DNA of 64,000 nt from Mermis nigrescens (Eukaryota; Nematoda; Enoplea; Mermithida; Mermithidae). Positions 51,006 to 60,904 of the stretch are shown here, one piece after another. Both the position numbers and the translations under genes were made by a program. The notes beneath the pieces were generated by a model. It searched no databases, was not told the DNA's origin, and saw only the letters and a program-made list of their open reading frames with translations. The first letter of the stretch is position 1, and each line of letters begins with the position of its first letter. The stretch spans positions 783,001 to 847,000 of the forward strand of contig JAVLUZ010000339.1 of the NCBI GenBank assembly GCA_036768485.1, read 5' to 3'.

Positions 51006-53795
51006 TTAAGCCCGCCCTATAATAAATTTGGATAAGTCGACATCAATTAATCTAGATTTGAATATATTCAAGTTAGGGGAAGAGACTACAAAATCAGGTA
51101 GGTGATTCCAAACAGAGATATACTTATAGAAAAAGTCAAATTTTTGTAAATTAGAACGGACAAGAGGAACAACTAGCTTGAAACGATTTGTGCAGCGAGT
51201 AGTATTTTGATTAAGCACAAAAAAATCTGTCATGCAAAGACAAGATTTTTGACTAATAATTTGATACATCATACATAAGCAAATATGAAGGCGACGTAAT
51301 TCTAATCGACACAAGTTAAGTTGGTTAAGGCGTTCGTCGTAAGAAAGAGGGCTATGATATCCAACTATGTATTTAGTAAATTTACGCTGAAGAGCCTCCA
51401 GCCTGTTGATATCACTAATATAAGAGGGGTTCCATAAAGCACAGGAATATTCAAGGATCGGTCTGACGTAAACAATGAAGGCCTTTACGAGATTATTTTT
51501 ATCACGCGAAAAGAAGGATTTTCTAATTAAGATAGATCTCAAGAAAGCTTTCTTGATAATACTGTTGTAATGTTCCTTAAATTTCAGGTTGTGCGAAATT
51601 AGCACTCCTAAATCGCGAACATAGACAGAATCGTTCGTAATAACTTGTGTATTGAGTGTATATGACAATTTAGGATTATTTTTGCCCAAATATAGGGCTG
51701 TGCATTTAGAATATGATATTGGTAAACAATTTCTGGTGGCCCAAATGGAAATTCTATCTAAATCGGTCTGAAGTGTTTGATAATTGCAGGAAAGATTGAA
51801 TATTTTTAAGTCATCCGCGAACATAAAAGTCGAACTTAACAAGTTATCAAAGATATCATTTATAAAAATCAAAAACAACGTAGGTCCAAGAATGGACCCT
51901 TGAATAACTCCACTTGTAACAGCGGCGTAATCTGAAAAACACTGATTAACGCGAACACACTGAATACGATTAGATAGAAAAGCTTTTAACCAATTAAACA
52001 GGTGTTGTTGAATACCGTAACTAGTTAATTTAACAAGAAGTTTAGATATGTCGACTTTGTCAAAAGCTTTAGCAAAGTCTATATAAATAATATCAACGGT
52101 TTCTTTACATTCCAGTGATTTAACCCAAGAATGTTTACAATTTAATAGTTGCAATTCGCAAGATTTATGTTTTTGGAAACCATATTGAAAAGGTGATATT
52201 AACTCATTTGTAGATAAATAAATTGATAGTTGAGTATTAATAATACTTTCCATTATCTTACAAGTTGAGCAACATAAAGAAACAGGACGATAATTTTCAG
52301 TTAATGAGGGGTCACCCTTTTTAATTATAGGTACAACGTAAGCCTCCCTCCAAATGTCTGGGATATCACCTGATAAAAAAGAAACAGTAAAAATACTGAT
52401 AAGGGGTTTAAGAAGATAATAAGCTAATTTTTTAACAAAAAAGTTACTTAAACCATCAGGCGCTATCGAAGTCGAGTTTTTCATCTTAGCAATCGCCCGT
52501 GAGACATTATTTTCGTCAAAGACGATGTTTGAAATAGAAAAATCGCCCCGCTTCTGAAAAACAAAAGAATCGTTAGTATCATCATTGGTAAATACGGAAG
52601 AGAAGTAATGATTGAACATATTAGTTTTACAATGAAGATCAGTTACTACATTATTGTCAGTGGAAGTAATAGGTGGAATGCTTCGAGAATTATTTAAACG
52701 ATTATTTACAAATCTAAAAAAGGATTTCAGATCGTTATGTTGCAATAAATTACTTTCCTGTAAACAAAAATGATTATGAATTTCTTTGCGTAACATTTTA
52801 CAATGATTACGATACCTTTGTTTGCATATAATTGTACGATATTTTTTGTATTTTTGCCATAAAAGCCGTTTTTTGGCAAATAATTTTCGTAAAACTTTAG
52901 GGTATGAAAATTTGGAGGGCTTTGCTTTAACTTTAGGAACAAAAGTAAAAATAAGAGGCCTTAAGACATTTAAAAATACATTATACATGTCGTTAACATT
53001 TAAACAAGTAGAAAAAAGATCAGGCCAAGAAATAGTAGAAAGAAAGCTACCAATACTAAAGTAGTCTGCTTTTTGAAAATTAAAGTGAGATTCTACATAA
53101 GTAGTAGGTGGAGTTATCCGAGTTTCAAAAGATATAGAATTGTGGTCACTTGTGGAAAAGGAGGGTAGTACTTTAACATTAAAAACATTATTTGCTGCAA
53201 AAATAACATCAATGATATTTGTATCATGCGTTTGATCTAAAACTAATTGTGTTAATCCTGTAGACGAGAAACAGTCGTAAAACAATTCGTTAAGAGAATC
53301 GGATGTAAAGGTACCTAAGGTCCAATCAATTTTAGGTAAATTGAAATCCCCTAGGATAATTACGGGATAAGAGCAATTATTTACCCATTCTATCAAGTTA
53401 CAGATTCTTAAAGCATGATTTAAATCGTAGTGAGGAGGTCTGTAAATAAGAAGAAATCTAATTCTATCCTGACCATGGAAAAAATCAATAATTAAAGAGT
53501 CAGATATACTCAGTTCGTTAGGAACTTTAACAAAGCGAGCACTAAAATGTGATTTTACAAAGACAATGACCCCGCCGCCTCGTTTATTTACTCGATCAGA
53601 GCGAAAAATTTGATAATTGTTTTGAGGACATAAAATGCTATCATGAATTACTTCATTTAACCATGTTTCACAACAGAAAATTAAGTCAAAATTGTCACTA
53701 TCTAACAAATAATATAACTCCCCTAACTTGTTTACTAAACTTTGTGCATTGAATAAAAAACACCTAGCACTAATAAATTCAGAGGGCGACTTATC
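51006..53795 (-). CDS. LINE ORF2: endonuclease-reverse transcriptase
   Basis: An open frame of 929 codons after the ORF1 stop. The endonuclease starts at once with FNAQSLVNKLGELYYLL and shows CCETWL, RGGGVIVFVK, LLIYRPP, IILGDFNLP (residue about 145 from the stop) and TSDHNS (about 215), the metal- and DNA-binding landmarks. The RT follows: APDGLSNFFVKKL, IIKKGDPSLTENYRPVSL, IYIDFAKAFD, GVIQGSILGPTLF and FMFADDLKIF (about 655). The C-terminal domain has YVRPILEYSCALWNPSY, EALQRKFTKYI and YDERLNQL. It nicks target DNA and copies the LINE RNA there. Odd points: no ATG occurs until after the endonuclease (first Met about residue 270), and the usual GVPQGS motif reads GVIQGS, which may weaken activity. 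Otherwise intact. Confidence 0.93.
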   Translation of the reverse strand, partial: DKSPSEFISARCFLFNAQSLVNKLGELYYLLDSDNFDLIFCCETWLNEVIHDSILCPQNNYQIFRSDRVNKRGGGVIVFVKSHFSARFVKVPNELSISDSLIIDFFHGQDRIRFLLIYRPPHYDLNHALRICNLIEWVNNCSYPVIILGDFNLPKIDWTLGTFTSDSLNELFYDCFSSTGLTQLVLDQTHDTNIIDVIFAANNVFNVKVLPSFSTSDHNSISFETRITPPTTYVESHFNFQKADYFSIGSFLSTISWPDLFSTCLNVNDMYNVFLNVLRPLIFTFVPKVKAKPSKFSYPKVLRKLFAKKRLLWQKYKKYRTIICKQRYRNHCKMLRKEIHNHFCLQESNLLQHNDLKSFFRFVNNRLNNSRSIPPITSTDNNVVTDLHCKTNMFNHYFSSVFTNDDTNDSFVFQKRGDFSISNIVFDENNVSRAIAKMKNSTSIAPDGLSNFFVKKLAYYLLKPLISIFTVSFLSGDIPDIWREAYVVPIIKKGDPSLTENYRPVSLCCSTCKIMESIINTQLSIYLSTNELISPFQYGFQKHKSCELQLLNCKHSWVKSLECKETVDIIYIDFAKAFDKVDISKLLVKLTSYGIQQHLFNWLKAFLSNRIQCVRVNQCFSDYAAVTSGVIQGSILGPTLFLIFINDIFDNLLSSTFMFADDLKIFNLSCNYQTLQTDLDRISIWATRNCLPISYSKCTALYLGKNNPKLSYTLNTQVITNDSVYVRDLGVLISHNLKFKEHYNSIIKKAFLRSILIRKSFFSRDKNNLVKAFIVYVRPILEYSCALWNPSYISDINRLEALQRKFTKYIVGYHSPLSYDERLNQLNLCRLELRRLHICLCMMYQIISQKSCLCMTDFFVLNQNTTRCTNRFKLVVPLVRSNLQKFDFFYKYISVWNHLPDFVVSSPNLNIFKSRLIDVDLSKFIIGRA

Positions 53796-54722
53796 CTATA
53801 CAGAACCGGAATCAACGCGAGCGAAAGATTGAGGAAAGGACGGTTTCGGAAAATTGGAACGAGCGCGTGACGCGTAAGTCGGCTTCTTTTTGACACAATC
53901 GGCAGCAAAGTCTATGAAAAGATCCGTTTCGCCCGAGTTTCGTCGTTCATTCAATTCAGCAAACAGCTCGCGCTGTCGCTTGCGCTGCATGTACGAAAGG
54001 TCTGGCCGAGCGCGCAATTTGGACCGACCATTAGATGGATTTGACGGGCGAATCACTTTGTTGACTAGTCCGATAAAACGACGTTGAGCACGTGGTGACG
54101 TGAGGCAAACCTTCAGGAATTGAGGTTTGCCCTGATGTTTGGGACCATCACGGAAAACTTGCGTAATATCAACAGATGACAAGTCGGATTCGTTGCTGAA
54201 TTCATCAACCAAAGACTTTACAGAGTTCAAATCGTCATCTGAATCGGGTAAACCGAATAATACTGCATTTGACTTTTTGGATTCTCGCTCCAAACAGTCC
54301 TTGATTAACAAACCGATGTCGGACGTATGGGATGCATTTGCCTTCGATTCGTAGCGTTCTTCCAATAAATTTATTCGAGATTCTAATATGGAAAATTTGG
54401 TTGGTAAGGAGGCAATATTTTCAAATACAGGTTTGCAACAGCTGCAAACGAATGGGAATGAGAATGAAGCGTCCACATATTGTTTGCTATTAAAATAAGA
54501 AACGAGTGCTGGTGGTAAATTTAGGCATTCGGCATGAGCCCATTTGTGGCAAATATCGCACTGAATGGCCGAAATATGACTCTCAGTAACTAATAGCGAA
54601 CAGATTATGCATGGGTAGGCGTCATTTTTAATAGGAGAATTTTGAAGCGTTAGATTTCCTGAATGCGATGGAGATTTTGATTGACGATCAATGGGCTTCT
54701 TTGACTGACTAGGTTTGCCCAT
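53796..54722 (-). CDS. LINE ORF1: PHD-like zinc finger and nucleic-acid binding
   Basis: 308 codons from ATG at 54722 (Met of MGKPSQSKKP) to TAG at 53798. Residues 1-35 are basic and Ser-rich. A Cys-rich finger follows at about 36-95: CIICSLL, IQCDICHKWAHAECL and FVCSCC, a C4HC3 PHD-like pattern common in ORF1 of CR1-type LINEs. Next come a short coiled coil (FSILESRINLLEERYESK) and an RRM/esterase-free binding region with AVLFGLPDSDDD and PQFLKVCLTSPRAQRRF, then basic RKRQRELFAELNERR. The product should coat LINE RNA. The open frame extends 59 codons upstream, but that part is family K sequence, so the internal ATG is chosen. Its stop is in frame with ORF2. Confidence 0.9.
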   Translation of the reverse strand: MGKPSQSKKPIDRQSKSPSHSGNLTLQNSPIKNDAYPCIICSLLVTESHISAIQCDICHKWAHAECLNLPPALVSYFNSKQYVDASFSFPFVCSCCKPVFENIASLPTKFSILESRINLLEERYESKANASHTSDIGLLIKDCLERESKKSNAVLFGLPDSDDDLNSVKSLVDEFSNESDLSSVDITQVFRDGPKHQGKPQFLKVCLTSPRAQRRFIGLVNKVIRPSNPSNGRSKLRARPDLSYMQRKRQRELFAELNERRNSGETDLFIDFAADCVKKKPTYASRARSNFPKPSFPQSFARVDSGSV

Positions 54723-54735
54723 GGTAATCTTAGTA

Positions 54736-55110
54736 GAGTTATAGAACAAGTTATCGATAAAATTGCTGCGACCGGCATGGCGCGATCTAGACGTCAATAA
54801 CAAGTTTAAGATTAGGTAAATCAATCCGGCGCGAAGCGCCGGAAGATTTTGATATTTTGGCTCTCTAACATGCATTTCTGCAATACAAAAATTCACCAAA
54901 TCTGTTCAGTAGACGAGGATTTTCAACTATAGTGAAGTTTTAGAGCAGTTGTTGATAGAAATGCTGCGATTGGCGCGGCGCGCCGGGAACATCAATAAAA
55001 AACATTAAAAATAAATCAATCAGGCGCGAAGCGGCAGAAAGTTTTGGAATTTTAGCCTTCTAGAACGCGTTTCTGCATTACAAAAGTTTTCCACGATAAA
55101 AACCAAGCCC
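54736..55110 (+). repeat. Family K tandem array, right part
   Basis: Two units: AGAACAAGTTATCGATAAAA through GGCGCGAAGCGCC (54828-54840) to ATTCACC, then TTTTAGAGCAGTTGTTGATA through GGCGCGAAGCGGC (55023) to TTTTCCACG. They match the left part at 48725-49181. Non-coding. Confidence 0.7.
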
Positions 55111-55371
55111 GTAATTTTTCCATATCTCTAAATTTTGGTCCACACCGCTAAATATGGGAAAAAACAGTGCCTACTGCCTAATCGCTCTCGGCTCGGCTCT
55201 CGCCTTCCTTTTTTAAACTGCACCAGTCACAGTAATTATTAATTTGAGTTAAAGTTCTCGCATAATTCTTACGCGCTTATAAAAATACATAAATGTACCT
55301 AGAAATAGCTAGCGAATTTATTAGATAAGAAGCAGTGGAAACTTAAATACGTTGTATGTAGATATAACTAT
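55111..55371. other. No gene seen
   Basis: A TCGCTCTCGGCTCGGCTCTC stretch near 55178 is the only feature; the rest is AT-rich. Confidence 0.35.
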
Positions 55372-55598
55372 TACTAGCAAAAGAAAAATGCTCCGATGGA
55401 ACAAAAAAGATGAATATACTTGGAATTGTGGATTATTATGGATGTAAAAGGAGGGGACTAGGAAAAATCTACCTAAAGTCGGAAAATCTGCTAAAAATCA
55501 CACTTTCTCTAAGCAACGCAAAAAATCGATGTATATTCTGCGGCCAACAGATTAAAATAAATATTCAACCATAACAATGATTGAAACAGCAGCACGTT

Positions 55599-56148
55599 AT
55601 AGTCTGTTTCATTTATCCGAGAGCTTTTTCAGTAAATGTTTTCGGAGGTTACAGTAACCCCTTATTTCTTATTTACTGTAAGTCGCTAGATCTCACTTTA
55701 GCTACGTAGCAAAGAAGGGTTTTTCAATAACATTTTTGCGGCATTATTTATTCTCGTCTTCCAGCAGATCAATTAACTTACTGATAAAAATCGCTTATTC
55801 ATCTTATCCTGAGTCGACACTTTAAACACAATCGACTAAGTTGCTAAGAAATGCTGCAAACTCCCGCATAGCTCAGTGGTAAGACCTCTTGCTTGTAGTC
55901 GAAGCAACCCGGGTTCGAATCCAGCCGATAGCTTTTTGTTTAGCGCACTTACTATAGTATGTCCCAGCACTGATTAAATGCCTAAATCAAATTTATTTGG
56001 GCGAATTAGTGCATTAGAAATGGAAGAATTCTAGCCACTCGCCCTCACTGAGCTGATCTGCCGAAGTACAGTAATTCGTCTTGTTTAGCTTACTGTAGCC
56101 CTTAAAAGAATTGACTAAAAAGCTCTCGAATAAATGAAACAGACTATA
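55599..56148. mobile_element. Long family B-like element inside the foldback
   Basis: It begins ATAGTCTGTTTCATTTATC then CGAGAGCTTTTTCAGTAA, and ends with the complement (AGCTCTCGAATAAATGAAAC then AGACTAT). Inverted ends of about 30 bp, TA at both edges, 550 bp. The interior differs from the 168-bp family B copies and holds the tRNA-like block. Non-coding. Confidence 0.8.
55858..55935 (+). ncRNA. tRNA-like sequence, probably non-functional
   Basis: TAGCTCAGTGGTAAGA is a good A box and GGTTCGAATCC a perfect B box, spaced as in a tRNA, with CTTGTAG between them. The arm TGCTT/AAGCA can pair around GTAGTCG. The acceptor stem (TCCCGCA against CGATAGC) does not pair and the T stem has two mismatches. 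A pol III promoter may persist, but a working tRNA is unlikely. It could be a SINE head or a tRNA relic captured by the enclosing element. Confidence 0.5.
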
Positions 56149-56686
56149 GCTATGCAGTAGCCATGGGAAATGATATTAAGTAAACTAACAGTCTTCCAAG
56201 CCAATTGAATGAAATAGCAAACATCGAAGACAATTGAAGACATGGTTGGTTAAAAACAGTAGGAAACACGTAAGTTGACTTGAAACAGACTTAATGTAGA
56301 TACACTAGCATGCCCGAAACGATTGTGTGCACTAATCAATCGGCTCCTGCTTTGCTTGCTATAATGCTCATAAAACAAAACAACTTTAAATACAATACCT
56401 CTTAGTTTTCTATCAATCAGGTGCCAGCAATTTAAAAAGTAACCTTGATAGATTTCGTTTATACACTCTTATCTGAAACTTCGAACATTATTTAAAAAAG
56501 ACACTTTTTTAGAGGCCGCAGAATATACATCGATTTTTTGCGTTGCTTAGAGAAAGTGTGATTTTTAGCAGATTTTCCGACTTTAGGTAGATTTTTCCTA
56601 GTCCCCTCCTTTTACATCCATAATAATCCACAATTCCAAGTATATTCATCTTTTTTGTTCCATCGGAGCATTTTTCTTTGCTAGTA

Positions 56687-57399
56687 CACTACTTTTAATT
56701 AGCGTGATTTCAGTACATCAGTCAGTAAACACAATCAGTAACATGCCACAATAATGACAACAGTCCAAGAACGCGGAAAACAATATTGTTCTTAACATCA
56801 GCATTATCCTTTTTAAACAAGACAACCTTATTGACACCATCCATTTTCAAATTAAAACTGCATTAAGTTATTTCTTCTTAATGTGCAGTTCACTTATAAT
56901 CAAGCACAAAATTTAACCAACGAATTCACATTGCAAATCCTCACTCAATCAATACACAAGCACAATGTGTTGTGACTTTTGAAATTGAAAACACCCAATT
57001 TTCAATTTTCAAATTGAAAATTGGATCAATTTTCAAATTGAAAATTGGGTCAATTTTCAAATTGAAAATTGGGTGTTTGAATTTGCGATGAAGAAAATAA
57101 TCAAAAGATAGTCACTTGGTTTATTTAAGCCGAGTAATAAAATAACGACCGTCCACCAATTCCAAACTAAACGCAACTAATCTGATCACTATGAAAAAGT
57201 TTTGAAAAATGAGCTTGCTAAGCGAGAGTTGTAAACCAAGAGAAACTTAAAGTTAAAACCTACCATTAAATTATGAGAGAATTATAAAAGATTTTAAACT
57301 TCAAGAAAATGGAAAAGGCGGGATGTTGGTAAATTAGAAGGCAAAGATTTTCGGCAAAAATTCAAAAACTTCACGCAAATATCAAATGTAAGGAACACT
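56687..57399. other. No gene; palindromic AATTTTCAA units
   Basis: Apart from the block at 56993-57076 there is only AT-rich sequence with no coding frame. Confidence 0.4.
56993..57076. repeat. Three ~25-bp self-complementary tandem units
   Basis: TCAATTTTCAAATTGAAAAT with TGGRTCA is repeated about three times, and the whole block is also palindromic (AACACCCAATTTT at the left, AAAATTGGGTGTT at the right). Confidence 0.9.
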
Positions 57400-58620
57400 A
57401 ACGCTTTGATTTGGTAGTAAAATAAATTTGTAGTATAGACTACATATTAACAACAAATGAATAGTGCAAACTTTACACAACTACTAGGTGTAGAGAATAC
57501 TAACAGTTTACGGCTTATTAATGTACATGATTACAATAAAGCTGTATATCTTTGTCGACTTCTGTGCACAGTAGTGTGATTGCTGGTTCATTTTAAAACC
57601 ACTTTTGCAGGCAATTTACATCAATTAAACGATAGCTCTCCATGTGCAAGATTTTGTGAAACATATTATAAACACGGCTAAGAAAGATTTAACTTTAATG
57701 CAACCCATTTAAGACAAAATTACATCTCTTCAATGATCTAAGGACACTTGAACATAATTTTTAAATCACTTTAGATTACTTTTGAGGGTAAACAAACTCA
57801 CTTAATTGATGTCTCACATATGAATCCTTGAAAATTTCTTGACTTCAGTTACAAAGTCTCTGCAAGTCTATCGAATTAGGTTAACACGTAACGTAAACTT
57901 TACACAAACACATAGCGTAAAGAATATTTTAGTCGGATTCGTAATTTTGATATTGCTCCGATATTTCTTTCAACATTTATGGAAAAATGAGTCTCCATAA
58001 TGTTTTAAAGACAATAAACATTAGGTTTAAACCACTTTGCAATACTGCTGAGTGTAAGCAAGCGCGCCCAATTGACGTATATATTTCATTCCCTGTAAAT
58101 TTTTATATCTCAGGAAAAATTTCGATTTTTGCAATGCTCTAGAACAAAGGCTAACATGCAGTGTCAAAAATTACTCGGATATTATGATCAACATTCATGA
58201 AAAAATTATGTCTCTACAATGGTCTGAGGACATATAAACAATGAATGTAAACTACTTTACATCACTGTTGGATGTAAACAAACGCGCCTACGTGACGTCT
58301 CACATTTGATCCTTTGAAAACTTCTAGGCTCCAAGAAAAAATTAGGTTTCAGGAATGCTCAAAAACGAAGATAAATATATATGTAGTGTAAACTTCATGT
58401 AAACACCTAGTGTAAAGAAGATTTTAGTCAGATTCGTAATTTTGATATTGTTCCGATATTACGATTAATATTTATGAAAAAATTAAGTCTACATAATGTT
58501 CTATGGGCAAACTAACAATTGGTGTAAACTACTTTACAACACCGTAGAGTGTAAACATATGCGCCAGACTGGCATATCAAATTTGATTCCTGGTCCATTT
58601 CTAGACTTGATAAACGTGTC
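57400..58620 (+). repeat. Degenerate ~250-300-bp tandem repeat, four or five units
   Basis: Recurring order: GTAAACTTTACACAAACAC, CTAGTGTAAAGAA, TTTAGTCGGATTCGTAAT, TTTTGATATTG, CCGATAT, ATTTATGAAAAAA, TCTACATAATG, GTGTAAACTACTTTACA and GTAAACAAACGCGCC, with unit starts near 57460, 57880, 58110 and 58390. Each unit has complementary GTGTAAAC/GTTTACAC-like words. No coding frame spans it. Confidence 0.7.
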
Positions 58621-60183
58621 CCTGACTCGTAACCGGAGAAGCAGGCAGAAAAAACAAGACAGAAACGCATTTAAAACTCCAAATTTTTGACTTTACACTC
58701 GCTAAATATTAATGTATAGACAATTTGCTTTGACATGCACCCGATATAAAGCACTTTATTTTTATTCTATTAGACTTATCCCGACTTCTGGACGGAGAAA
58801 GTGGCGAACAAAAAACGCAACAAAAACGTATTTTCCATCATTTAGAACACTGTAAACTTTAAAATTCCGTACCGAACTCCCCATTGAGTTTAAAGAAATT
58901 CGGTTTGGTACAATTTGTAGCTTTTAAATCGTAGTACATTCCTGTGTGCCGAAATTCTGTTGCAAAAATTATTTGGCATGATTTATCAATCAAACTTCGG
59001 AAAAAACGTGTTTTTTTAGCCCATTTTTTACCTCTGATTTCGAACTTTACACCCCCATAAATAACTCAATATTGCGTTTTTTTAAATGCGGTTTGCTGCG
59101 ATGTTTAGCCCCTGTGAGGCACTTTATTAATGCTGTCTTCGATTTGCACTGACTCATAAGCGGAAAAATTTGGCAGAGAAATCTTAGTTAAAATCCGTTT
59201 TTTTACACCATCCACTAGAGTGTAAACTTTAAACCCCAGGATCTAACTCACCATAGAGCATACAAGACTTTGCTTATATGCAGAATGTAGCCCTTGATCC
59301 GCTCTACATTTCTGTCAGAAAACATTTTAAAAACCTCATAACCGGAGTTAGTATCGGACATAGGAAGGTTGAAAACTCGACCAAAAAGTGCTTTTTCACC
59401 CCCAGATTTTCGCACTGTTTACACTGCCGTTCAATAAATAATGCGAATTTCAAAAAACAAAAAAAGTGTCATCTGTAGAATTCATCCCTCTATTATCCTA
59501 TTCTGTTCAATCCTTCGAGTCATCAATACTCAGTTGTCCACATGCCGCAGTAAAAAGGTCCCAAAATTTGTCCTATGTTATAACGTTACACAAAAACTTT
59601 ACACCTTCTTTACACAGTCAATTTTGAGTTTCAAGAAAAACAAAAAAACACGGGCAGCGAATTTTTTTATTATCTTTCTTTTAAAAAAAACCGCACCTTC
59701 CAGAAGTGTCCCGTTATAGCTGTAGGGGGTGCCCAGGTGTTGGGGGTACCCAAGTATATTATAGGTACGCGCTAACGCGCTACCTATGATAAATACTAAC
59801 GAATTGAGAAGAAAATGCTGAGACATCAATTCTGGATCACGAAACCTTGTGCATGAGCATTCCATATTCAGCAGATTTCCTGAAGATGGCTGCAGTACTG
59901 AATTTTGTGTAGTAGGTACAGTTACATAGTTGCACAATTTGCTTATTTACTTTAATATATGGCTACCGCATTAGTTCAAACCACTTTGTAGCCAATTCAT
60001 ATCGACTGTTGCGCTCTCTACTCTGCCATTCATTTTCTGCTTAGCATTTTGCAACTAACAGCCTTTGCTGTTACCCACATTGTTATTCAAATTTAGATTT
60101 CAAGTGATTATGATGCGTAATGCACAAAAAACGCAGCGCGGGTGAGATCGAAACGCTTGTTTTCCAATGCGAAGGCACGCTTT
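58621..60183. other. No supported gene
   Basis: Several blocks share a pattern (AACTTTACACC, ACTTTAAAnnCC, GTTTACACT) suggesting weak continuation of the preceding repeat to about 59600. TAGGTACGCGC...CGCGCTACCTA at 59763-59786 is a small palindrome. The open frames at 59278-59937 have no recognisable domain. Confidence 0.35.
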
Positions 60184-60656
60184 AGTCTGTTTCACGAAAC
60201 CTCGTGCATGGCTTTGCAATTGAGAAGTCTAAAAACCGGGCAGATCCAAAGACCCGCCACTGGCCAGTGTTCGGTCGCTTGCGGGAGCCGAACCAATGCC
60301 CAATTTCCAACACTTTGCGCTATTTAATCTGGAGTTGAAACGTCATCCCGATGGGTTAAAGCGCAAAAAAGGCGCAAAAGCTATAAATAGCCCGTTCGAA
60401 CAGCGAAACGAGTTGACGGGTAAACACATACGAACAGCGAAACATGCTGACGGGAAAGCTATAGCAGCGCACGAGTTCGATGAGTGTGTATGTGCACCAC
60501 ACTTACGCAGAATGGATCACGTTTCCTGATTCGATGTACACGTACATATATGCATATGTAAGCGGCTTACATTGAATCAGCAATCACGACACTATGTGGC
60601 TAATTGGTAAGCATAAGAACTTTTACTATACAAAATTGTATTACGCTATGCTGCTT
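60184..60656. other. One-ended family B terminus and GC-richer DNA
   Basis: TAGTCTGTTTCACGAAACCT at 60184 is a family B-like end; a complement-type end (AATGAAACAGATTATAGT) lies at 60887-60904. In between, GAACAGCGAAAC-ACGGGTAAA-type words are duplicated (about 60399 and 60431). Open frames at 60142 and 60296 are not recognised. Confidence 0.4.
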
Positions 60657-60827
60657 ATAGTCCGTTTCACAGAAGTTTGGTCATAAATTTTAAAACTATA
60701 CCCGACAATAAGCTAACTGATTGCGCTTATAGCATTGATCTGAAATATAATTATCGCAACCCTCGGCTTACTGTCGATGAAAATTCTTAGAATTTATGCA
60801 AGAAGTAGGTATGTGGAACAGACTATA
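60657..60827 (+). mobile_element. Family B MITE, uninterrupted copy
   Basis: The 171-bp copy runs from ATAGTCCGTTTCACAGAAG to ATGTGGAACAGACTATA. Its interior ATAATTATCGCAACCCTCGG is the empty counterpart of the family A insertion at 28838. Non-coding. Confidence 0.88.
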
Positions 60828-60904
60828 GAATTTATTTTGTAGCCTAATTCGTGCGGATTACATTCAAGAAAAAACCGCACTTACATAAATGAAACAGATT
60901 ATAG

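Larger units (their letters stand above)
50870..54735 (-). mobile_element. Nearly full-length CR1/L2-like LINE
   Basis: About 3.87 kb on minus: ORF1 (54722-53796), ORF2 (53795-51006), a 3' untranslated region of about 115 bases with AATAAA, and a (TTCA)n tail at 50890-50869. Both reading frames are uninterrupted except for the single TAG between them. The 5' leader before the ORF1 ATG is only about 12-15 bases before family K sequence begins, so the promoter-bearing 5' end is probably slightly truncated. Target: the family K array. Confidence 0.88.
55372..56686. mobile_element. 1.3-kb foldback element with near-identical 173-bp arms
   Basis: 55372-55545 and 56514-56686 are inverted copies that I read as identical except for one extra A near the outer end of the left arm. 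They start TACTAGCAAA and end inward at TTCTGCGGCC. The 968-bp interior carries a family B element and a tRNA-like sequence. No transposase or other protein is encoded. The flanks show no clear target duplication. Such identity in old repeat-rich DNA implies recent insertion or gene conversion between the arms. Confidence 0.92.

Noticed and set aside
54723..54899. 59-codon N-terminal extension of the LINE ORF1
   Set aside because: It translates family K repeat including the GGCGC hairpin; the ATG at 54722 is the sensible start.
55858..55935. Functional tRNA gene
   Set aside because: A and B boxes are good but the acceptor stem does not pair and the T stem has mismatches.
57400..58620. CRISPR-like array
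   Set aside because: The units are long, diverged and lack short identical repeats with unique spacers; the sequence is eukaryotic.
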